The notes under the pieces are model-generated. The model was not told the origin of the DNA. It saw only the letters and a program-made list of their open reading frames with translations, and searched no databases. Below are positions 1 through 5,974 of a stretch of DNA of 58,390 bases, one piece after another. Source of the DNA: Oscillibacter sp. (GTDB lineage: Bacteria > Bacillota > Clostridia > Oscillospirales > Oscillospiraceae); contig JAAVHF010000016.1 of the NCBI GenBank assembly GCA_014799845.1, forward strand, positions 1-58,390, read 5' to 3'. Numbering within the stretch: the stretch's first letter is position 1; each line of letters opens with the position of its first letter. A program made the translations under genes and the position numbers.

Positions 1-1868
1 ACAAGAAGGCCCACACTCCCGCTAAGCCCGTACAGGAGAACTGGAACGACTCTACCTGCGCCAACGAAGGCAGCTATGACGAGGTCGTCTACTGCTCCGC
101 CTGCCATGTGGAGCTGAGCCGCGAGACCAAGGTCATCAACAAGAAGGCCCACACTCCCGGCCAGCCCGTGCAGGAGAACCGGAACGACTCTACCTGCGCC
201 AACGAGGGCAGCTATGACGAGGTCGTTTACTGCTCCAAGTGTGGTGATGAAATCAGCCGCGTGACCAAAGTCATCGACAAGAAGGCCCACACTCCCGCTA
301 AGCCCGTACAGGAGAACTGGAACGACTCTACCTGCGCCAACGAAGGCAGCTATGACGAGGTCGTCTACTGCTCCGAGTGTGATGCTGAGATCAGCCGCGT
401 GACCAAGGTCATCGGCAAGAAGGCCCACACTCCCGCTAAGCCCGTACAGGAGAACCGGAACGACTCTACCTGCGCCAACGAAGGCAGCTATGACGAGGTC
501 GTCTACTGCTCCGAGTGTGGTGATGAGATCAGCCGCGTGACCAAGTCCATCGACAAAAAGGCTCATACTCCCAGCCAGCCCGTGCAGGAGAACGTAACCG
601 CCCCCACCTGCATCAATGAAGGCAGCTATGACGAGGTCGTTTACTGCTCCGTCTGCCATGTGGAGCTGAGCCGCGTGACCAGGGAGATTGAGCGGACCTC
701 TCACACTGTGGGCGCCCCCGTTCGTGAGAACGTGACCGACTCCACCTGCATTGATGAAGGCAGCTATGACGAGGTCATCTACTGCTCCGTCTGCCATGTG
801 GAACTGAGCCGCGTGACCAAGGCCATCGACAAGAAAGCCCACACCGAAGTTATTGATGCCGCTGTCCCCGCCGCCTGCGAAGACGCCGGCCTGACCGAAG
901 GCAGCCACTGCTCCGTCTGCGGCGAGATTCTCGTTGCTCAGGAAACTGTTGACGCTCTCGGCCACGACTACGAGGCTGTCGTAACCGATCCCACCTGCAC
1001 CGAGGAAGGCTGCACCACCCACATCTGCACCCGTTGCGGCGACAGCTACGTGGACGATGCGGTCGAGGCTCTCGGCCACGTCTGGGATGACGGCGTAGTG
1101 ACCCAGAGGCCCACGCCCACTGTGGACGGCATTATGACCTACACCTGTGAGCGCTGCGGCGAGACCCGCACCGAGCCCATCCCCTCCTCCAGCGTCTACC
1201 CCGGACTCCCCGCTCCTGATCCCGATGAGGGCGGCGGCCCCGGTACCGGCAATGACACCACGATCATCGATGAGGAAGATACGCCTCTGGCCGATCTTCC
1301 CTTCGAGGACGTCCTGCCCAGCGACTGGTTCTATGATGCAGTCATGTACGTCTATAACCGCGGCCTGATGAACGGCGTGTCCGACACGCTCTTTGATCCC
1401 TACGGCATCCTCAACCGTGCCATGGTCGTGACCATCCTCTACCGCGTAGAGGGCGAGCCCGAGACCGAGCCTTCCTCCTTCAAGGATGTGGAAGCCGGCA
1501 AGTGGTACACTGACGCCATCGGCTGGGGCGCTGCCAACGGCATCGTCAAGGGCTACGATGAGGATCGCTTTGGTCCTCTGGACCCCGTGACCCGCGAGCA
1601 GCTGGCCGCCATCCTGTACCGTTATGCCCAGTACAAGGGCTATGACGTGACGGACGCCACGGATCTGAGCATCTACACGGACGCTGCCGAAATTCATGAG
1701 TACGCTGTTGAGGCCATGCAGTGGGCCATCGCCATTGGCGCTCCCACCGCTCTGGACGGCCTGGTGCTGTCTCCCCGTGAGAACGCCACCCGCGCTCAGG
1801 TTGCCGAGGCTTTCATGAATTTCTGCGAGAAGTACATGCCCCTTGAGGCGGAAGGCGAAGCAGCCTGA
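1..1868 (+). CDS. SLH-domain surface protein with Cys-rich tandem repeats (5' truncated)
   Basis: The reading frame is open from base 3, so the N-terminus lies outside the window; the track start at 108 is only an internal GTG. The visible part begins with six 46-residue repeats, each with a YCSxC motif and a second conserved Cys (STC). Two or three degenerate units with CxxC pairs follow. An acidic Gly/Pro linker then leads to three SLH motifs over roughly the last 190 residues (FEDVLPSDWFYDAV, FKDVEAGKWYTDAI and a weaker third). SLH domains bind pyruvylated secondary cell wall polymers, so this is an exported, wall-attached protein. The paired cysteines suggest small metal-binding or disulfide-stabilised modules, which is an inference. 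Family-level call only; no enzymatic domain is visible. A strong terminator follows. Confidence 0.85.
   Translation, partial: KKAHTPAKPVQENWNDSTCANEGSYDEVVYCSACHVELSRETKVINKKAHTPGQPVQENRNDSTCANEGSYDEVVYCSKCGDEISRVTKVIDKKAHTPAKPVQENWNDSTCANEGSYDEVVYCSECDAEISRVTKVIGKKAHTPAKPVQENRNDSTCANEGSYDEVVYCSECGDEISRVTKSIDKKAHTPSQPVQENVTAPTCINEGSYDEVVYCSVCHVELSRVTREIERTSHTVGAPVRENVTDSTCIDEGSYDEVIYCSVCHVELSRVTKAIDKKAHTEVIDAAVPAACEDAGLTEGSHCSVCGEILVAQETVDALGHDYEAVVTDPTCTEEGCTTHICTRCGDSYVDDAVEALGHVWDDGVVTQRPTPTVDGIMTYTCERCGETRTEPIPSSSVYPGLPAPDPDEGGGPGTGNDTTIIDEEDTPLADLPFEDVLPSDWFYDAVMYVYNRGLMNGVSDTLFDPYGILNRAMVVTILYRVEGEPETEPSSFKDVEAGKWYTDAIGWGAANGIVKGYDEDRFGPLDPVTREQLAAILYRYAQYKGYDVTDATDLSIYTDAAEIHEYAVEAMQWAIAIGAPTALDGLVLSPRENATRAQVAEAFMNFCEKYMPLEAEGEAA
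3..830 (+). repeat. Six in-frame tandem repeats of 138 bp
   Basis: Units start at 3, 141, 279, 417, 555 and 693 and are exactly 138 bp (46 codons) apart. Several are nearly identical at the nucleotide level, for example the units at 3 and 279, which points to recent duplication or gene conversion. The last two are more divergent. The array enters from the left edge, so the true copy number is unknown. Confidence 0.92.
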
Positions 1869-1889
1869 TCCCCGCATTTCATAAGCAAA

Positions 1890-1921
1890 GCCCCGGAGGC
1901 ATCCGCCTCCGGGGCCTTTTT
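1890..1921 (+). terminator. Rho-independent terminator after the SLH gene
   Basis: An 11-bp GC-rich stem (GCCCCGGAGGC / GCCTCCGGGGC) with a 4-nt loop is followed directly by a T run, 20 bp after the stop codon. Confidence 0.9.
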
Positions 1922-1924
1922 ACG

Positions 1925-2974
1925 CTATGCTCCCACCGTCCCTACTTCCGCGCCGGTGTAGTACCATTCCAGGATTTCCCGATAGGTCATCCCGTTTCCC
2001 GCCAGAACGTTCGCGCCGTACTGGCTCATGCCCACGCCGTGGCCGTAGCCGGTAACGGAGAAGATAACGGCGTCCCCGTCAAAAGAAATAGTAAAGCAGG
2101 CGCTGCGCAGGTCCAAAATAGTCCGCAGCCGGTTGCCGCCAATCTCCACGCCGCCCACGGATAAACTGTTCACCGTTCCCCCGGCCTGCTGCCGGATATT
2201 GGTAAACCAGTTGGAGGGACTGCCCTCCAGCTTCGCCTCCGGCAGCGCGTCCAGCAGTTTTTCCCGCAGCTCCGAGGCGGAAAAGCTAGCGGTGGAACGA
2301 TAGTCCGGCACCGTGTCCTCCCCCTCCGGGGTCTCCACGCTTTGCAGATAAGGCAGGCTGGCGCTCCATACGGCCTGTGCGTCCTGGGTAGTTCCCACCG
2401 AGGAGGAGTGAAACACCGCCAGCACCGGCGCGCCGTCATAGAGAACGCACTCGCCGTCCGTGTCAGTGACCGCCCGCTGGATTTTCTCCTCATATTCGCC
2501 AGCCTTCTCCCCCCACTCTCCGGCGGAGGTCTCCTGGCTTTTGAACGCCTGGCAGCAGGAGATGTCGTCGCAGGCGTCGGCCTGAGGGTGGTTGGCGCTG
2601 CCGCCGGAGGCAATTTTATGGAGTATGTACGTTCTGGCGGCAACGGCCTGGGCCTTCAGTGCCTCCGCCTCGAAAGAGGCGGGCATTTCCGCCCGCAGAA
2701 CGCCCGTCAGATAGGTCTTCATATCCATTTGCTGGAGTTTTCCTCCCACCTGCACGGTCAGGGACATCGCACCGTCCACGGAGGAATTTTCTTCTTCCCC
2801 GGGCGTTTCCGGCGGCTCATCCTGGGCCGCAGGCGGGTCCTCTTCCGGCAGCGGCTCTCCGGCGGGTGGATCATCCGTTGGAGGAAGCGAATCCTGTGCG
2901 GGTCCGCCCCACAGCCACGGGAGGAAAAATATAAGAAAAATCAATATAACAGAGAGGACAACATGTTTCCCCAT
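1925..2974 (-). CDS. spoIID: SpoIID/LytB-domain protein (stage II sporulation protein D)
   Basis: The 349-residue protein has an N-terminal membrane anchor (about residues 7-24), a Pro/Glu-rich spacer (about 25-65) and a SpoIID domain. Recognisable family features are EMPASFEAEALKAQAVAARTY, the segment around SSSVGTTQDA, and the C-terminal GYGHGVGMSQYGA block. In the family SpoIID is a lytic transglycosylase that degrades peptidoglycan with SpoIIP and SpoIIM during engulfment of the forespore. The start is supported by AAGGAAGG about 9 nt upstream. It faces the SLH gene tail to tail. A sigma-E-like motif lies upstream, consistent with mother-cell expression. Neither spoIIP nor spoIIM is nearby, so the name rests on the domain. 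Confidence 0.9.
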   Translation of the reverse strand: MGKHVVLSVILIFLIFFLPWLWGGPAQDSLPPTDDPPAGEPLPEEDPPAAQDEPPETPGEEENSSVDGAMSLTVQVGGKLQQMDMKTYLTGVLRAEMPASFEAEALKAQAVAARTYILHKIASGGSANHPQADACDDISCCQAFKSQETSAGEWGEKAGEYEEKIQRAVTDTDGECVLYDGAPVLAVFHSSSVGTTQDAQAVWSASLPYLQSVETPEGEDTVPDYRSTASFSASELREKLLDALPEAKLEGSPSNWFTNIRQQAGGTVNSLSVGGVEIGGNRLRTILDLRSACFTISFDGDAVIFSVTGYGHGVGMSQYGANVLAGNGMTYREILEWYYTGAEVGTVGA

Positions 2975-3023
2975 AGCAGTATCGCCTTCCTTCTACCACA
3001 GGATATGATTTGCTTGTCCAAAA

Positions 3024-3051
3024 AATGAATGACAAATCCAAAATGATATGC
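3024..3051 (-). promoter_or_regulatory. Possible sigma-E-type promoter of spoIID
   Basis: On the minus strand a CATATC element and a CATTCATT element are separated by 13 bp. This is close to the sigma-E pattern (ATA-containing -35, CATACANT -10). The match is weak. The same AT-rich stretch also offers a sigma-A-like ATGACA-18-TATACT in the plus direction (3028-3057), pointing into the adjacent repeat element. Confidence 0.3.
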
Positions 3052-3199
3052 TATACTATATTTTGCCGCGCTGGGCGCGGAAAACGGGAAATTCTTCCGC
3101 GGCCCTGCGGGCCGTCCCCGGCATCAATCTTGTTTTAGATTCGCCCTGCCGGGCCGTGAAGCGCCGCAAGGCGGCGCTTTTAGCGCTAAGACCGCCGCA

Positions 3200-3685
3200 G
3201 GCGGCCCCACGGGGGGCCTACTTTTCCCTTGCAGGAAAAGTAGCAAAAGTGCCCTCAAGGGGGCTTCGCCGCCCTTGAGAATCCCCTAATATGTCGTTTC
3301 GTTTTGCGCTTGTCCTGTAGTCTGTCCGGTCTGAATTAACCGGCTCCCGTGTATGAGGCGAAGCGCCGATCCAACGATGTTATCGGCGGACCCTACCGTA
3401 CCGCTTTGGGTACTCCCGGGGCAGTCGCGTCAGACGGTCCCCCTTGCAAGGCAGTCTCTCTTTAACAGGGCGGCAGCCGGAGTCCTTCAAGCGCCAGGCC
3501 ATCAGAAGGACAACCTCCAACTCAGGGGCACCCAATCCATCAAGTCACCGCCCAATGGTGACAAGCTCCCCCGTATAGGGAAGCGGCACGAACGTGCCGC
3601 CCCGTCACGATTGTGCACGGCCACTCGATGTGGCCGTTGCAGAATCAAGGGGCCGCGCAGGCCCCGGGCTATCGAATAGAACAAT
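3200..3685 (+). repeat. Dispersed intergenic hairpin element, copy A
   Basis: Non-coding copy of a family with five members in this window. Order: hairpin 1 (CTACTTTTCC...GGAAAAGTAG, 3218-3243), hairpin 2 (3252-3279), conserved core GTCCTGTAGTCTGTCCGG at 3312-3329, then about 270 bp that align with copy B almost to 3600 (shared TTTGGGTACTCCCGGGGCAG-like, AACAGGGCG and GGGAAGCGGCACGAACGTGCC-like segments). The distal hairpins differ from B. The track ORFs here (3048, 3353, 3502) have no family resemblance and are not called. The whole 2975-3799 gap is this element plus GC-rich hairpins on either side. Confidence 0.85.
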
Positions 3686-3703
3686 CTAAACTGACTGCCC
3701 GCA

Positions 3704-3746
3704 GGGACGTCATTCAGCCGCCTCCGGCGCCTGAATGACCGTCCCG
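3704..3746. repeat. GGACGTCATTC hairpin
   Basis: Imperfect palindrome GGGACGTCATTCAG...CTGAATGACCGTCCC between copy A and the next gene. A related hairpin with the same outer sequence is found at 33688-33725 next to copy C, so it is probably a module that travels with the element. Confidence 0.6.
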
Positions 3747-3799
3747 GCACTCGGCCAAAGGCCGAGCGCCGGGGGCGGCCGGAGAAAGGAAGTCCCCCT

Positions 3800-4570
3800 A
3801 TGAAAAATTCCCCCTATATGAAAGGCCTCCGCCTCTGGGTGCAGGGCCTCCTGTTCCTCGCCCTCCGCTGGGCGGAGCTGAAAACCGGCTTTGATCCGGA
3901 CACCGGCCTCTCCCGGCACGGAGTACCGGGGATGATCCTGGCCGCCGCCATTCTCTTCTGCGCGGCGGCGGAGCTCTGGCTGTGTATCCGCCTCCCCGGC
4001 GGCAAGCGTACTTACCTCAACTGCCTGGAGCCCCTGGGACAAAGCAGCCTGCCCCTCCTGGCGGCGGGGAGCCTGCTGCTGTGCGCCGGAGCCGTGCTGC
4101 TGCCCGGCTGGAACACGTTGTCCATCGCCGCCGCTGCGGCGGCCGCCGCGACAGCGGCCGGTCTGATCCTTTTTGTCCGGCTGCTGCGAAACGGCGAAAC
4201 GCCGCGCGTTTTCTACCTCCTGCCCGCCATGGTATTTTCCGTCCTGTTCGTGCTGGTCATCTATCTGCCGGAGGAGGTCAACCCGGTCCTGGCCCGGTTC
4301 TATCTCATTGTGCTGGCCGCGGCCATGGTTTCCTGCGCCTTCTATCAGCTGGCGGGCCTTACCTGCCAGGAGGGCAGCCTGCGCTGGTTCGTCTTTTTCG
4401 GCGATCTGGCGGTGCCGCTCTGCCTGGCCTCCATGGCGGACTGCGCCGGCAATCTGGGCCGGATGCTGATTTACTTTGGTTTCGCCCTGGTACTGACGCT
4501 ATTCCTGCTGAGCCGGCGCGGCGAAGTCCTGCCGGAGCCCGAGCCGAAGCCGGAAGCGTCCCGTGAGTAA
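3800..4570 (+). CDS. Polytopic membrane protein of unknown function
   Basis: The 256-residue protein is strongly hydrophobic, with about seven predicted transmembrane segments from residue 10 to 240 and a short charged C-tail (EPEPKPEASRE). I see no catalytic or transport motif and do not recognise the family. AAAGGAAG lies about 8 nt before the ATG. It stands alone between repeat copy A and a bidirectional terminator, so no operon context helps. The DNA is GC-rich like its neighbours, with no sign of recent transfer. Confidence 0.75.
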   Translation: MKNSPYMKGLRLWVQGLLFLALRWAELKTGFDPDTGLSRHGVPGMILAAAILFCAAAELWLCIRLPGGKRTYLNCLEPLGQSSLPLLAAGSLLLCAGAVLLPGWNTLSIAAAAAAAATAAGLILFVRLLRNGETPRVFYLLPAMVFSVLFVLVIYLPEEVNPVLARFYLIVLAAAMVSCAFYQLAGLTCQEGSLRWFVFFGDLAVPLCLASMADCAGNLGRMLIYFGFALVLTLFLLSRRGEVLPEPEPKPEASRE

Positions 4571-4600
4571 GGAGCGCGGGACATCCCTGTAAAACACCAC

Positions 4601-4638
4601 AAGGACGCCGCCGGGGCTGACCCGGCGGCGTCCTTTTC
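4601..4638. terminator. Bidirectional terminator between converging genes
   Basis: A stem of about 14 bp (AGGACGCCGCCGGG / CCCGGCGGCGTCCT) with a short loop is followed by TTTTCC on the plus strand. It lies between two convergent genes. Confidence 0.85.
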
Positions 4639-4644
4639 CTATGT

Positions 4645-4884
4645 TCACTGCCCCTGTCTTACAGCGATCTGCCTCGCGTCAGCGCGGCGCAGGGCGATGA
4701 CCGCGCCGCAGACGGCGTAGGCCACCGGGTCGCCCCAGGGGCTCTCCTGTACCGCCATGACCTGGCCTCCGGGGACAAACCCCAGTTCCAGCAGCCGCCG
4801 GCGCTGGTCCTCCGGGGCTTTCAGGCCGGTGACGGCGGCCTTCCGGCCTACCGGCAGGCAGTCCAGGGTGGTCACATCCTCCAT
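4645..4884 (-). CDS. feoA: Small FeoA-domain protein
   Basis: The track shows a 213-aa ORF, but only its last 79 residues are protein-like. The true start is the ATG at 4884 (MEDVTTLDCLPVG), preceded by AAAGGAGG. The 79 residues form a complete FeoA domain: LPVGRKAAVTGL, then RRRLLELGFVPGGQV and the GDPVAYAVCGAVIALRR strand typical of this SH3-like fold. FeoA assists the FeoB iron(II) permease in the cytoplasm. It lies 79 bp behind the amidase gene on the same strand and 1.1 kb from feoB, which already carries its own FeoA domain, so this is a second, free-standing copy. Confidence 0.88.
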   Translation of the reverse strand: MEDVTTLDCLPVGRKAAVTGLKAPEDQRRRLLELGFVPGGQVMAVQESPWGDPVAYAVCGAVIALRRADARQIAVRQGQ

Positions 4885-4963
4885 AATAAGAGGACCTCCT
4901 TTATTGAATGCGGGACAACGGTCCCACGGATGCTCTACAAGCCAGTCTATGCCGCCTGGGCGG

Positions 4964-5779
4964 TCACTGTGCCAGATAGGCCAGAACGCCGTCAGCGATG
5001 CCCCGGGCCAGCTTGGCCTGATACTCCGGCTGGACCAGCAGCTCCAGTTCGGCGGGCGTGGACATAAACCCGCACTCCACCAGAGCGGCGGGCATAAGGG
5101 AGGTCCGCAGCACCGCCAGATTGGGCCGCTCCTCCATGCCGAAGTCGCCGGCCCCGGTGGCGCCGCGCATGGTCTGGTGGAGCAGCTGGGCCAGCCGCCA
5201 GCCGTTGGTGCCCTCGCCGTAGGCGCAGGTATAGATGCCGGCGGCGTCGTCATGGTCCACGTTGGCGTTGCAATGGACGCTGACAAACAGGTCCGCGTTC
5301 ATGTCGTTGGCCAGGCCGCTGCGGTCATAGAGGTCCACGTAGCTGTCATCGGTGCGGGTCATGACCACCGTAACGCCGGCCTCCTCCAGCAGCTTCGCGG
5401 CCTGCGCCGCGATGGCCAGATTAAGGTCCTTCTCCTGCACGCCGCCATAACTGGCTCCCTCGGCCTCTCCGCCGTGGCCGGGGTCCAGGACCACCAGGGC
5501 GGAATACTGCGGCTCCTCCTCCGGCTGCGCCGGCACGGAGGTGACGGCCGCCGTACGGGTCATGGGGTCCCAGGTCACCTCGCAGCCCAGCGCTTCGGCG
5601 ATGGTCCGGAGGGCCACCATGGCAGTCCCGCCCTGGGATATGTAGGCGGAGGAGTCATCCACTTCCTTTCCGTTCACCAGAATGCGGATGCCGCTCTGAC
5701 TGGCTCCGGACGCGGTCAGGGAGAGCATGAGCACGAGGCCCAGCGCCATCAAAAATGCATAGATCCGTTTCAGTTTCAT
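4964..5779 (-). CDS. N-acetylmuramoyl-L-alanine amidase (Amidase_3) with copper-amine-oxidase-like N domain
   Basis: The start was moved from 5914 to 5779 (MKLKRIYAFL), because a GGAAAGGAAAT site precedes it and a signal peptide (about 25 residues) begins there. A CuAO_N1-like stalk domain follows (ILVNGKEVDDSSAYISQGG...VALRTIAEALGCEVTW), then the amidase domain. The zinc and catalytic residues are in DPGHGG (His), VQEKDLNLAIA (Glu), SVHCNAN (His) and VECGFMS (Glu). The enzyme cleaves the amide between N-acetylmuramic acid and L-Ala in peptidoglycan outside the cell. A sigma-A promoter is visible upstream, divergent from feoB. Vegetative or sporulation role cannot be decided from the sequence. 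Confidence 0.9.
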   Translation of the reverse strand: MKLKRIYAFLMALGLVLMLSLTASGASQSGIRILVNGKEVDDSSAYISQGGTAMVALRTIAEALGCEVTWDPMTRTAAVTSVPAQPEEEPQYSALVVLDPGHGGEAEGASYGGVQEKDLNLAIAAQAAKLLEEAGVTVVMTRTDDSYVDLYDRSGLANDMNADLFVSVHCNANVDHDDAAGIYTCAYGEGTNGWRLAQLLHQTMRGATGAGDFGMEERPNLAVLRTSLMPAALVECGFMSTPAELELLVQPEYQAKLARGIADGVLAYLAQ

Positions 5780-5834
5780 TCGGTCAATTTCCTTTCCGGC
5801 GCCGCCGGCAGATTTCGACGGCGGTGTTTTCTCC

Positions 5835-5864
5835 ATTATATCGGACAGCCCGCGGGGAACGCAA
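5835..5864 (-). promoter_or_regulatory. Sigma-A promoter of the amidase gene
   Basis: TTGCGT, 18 bp and TATAAT on the minus strand, about 55 bp upstream of the amidase ATG. The -10 is perfect and the -35 is weaker. Confidence 0.6.
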
Positions 5865-5907
5865 GGCACAATATCTGGATTTTTCAGAAAATATCCTATG
5901 AATCCCC

Positions 5908-5936
5908 TTGACAAAACCGCGCGGTACGCCTATAGT
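5908..5936 (+). promoter_or_regulatory. Sigma-A promoter of feoB
   Basis: TTGACA, 17 bp, TATAGT, about 40 bp before the chosen feoB start. I looked for a Fur or DtxR/IdeR-type palindrome overlapping it and saw no convincing one. Confidence 0.82.
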
Positions 5937-5974
5937 CAGTGGCGACAAATTTAGATGAAAAAGAGGTCTTCCGC

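Noticed and set aside
3-830. Regular repeats as a CRISPR array
   Set aside because: The 138-bp units are contiguous, in frame and translated; there are no unique spacers.
3048-3750. Short ORFs inside repeat copy A (3048, 3353, 3502)
   Set aside because: The same DNA in copies B to E is not open in the corresponding frame and the sequence folds into hairpins; treated as non-coding.
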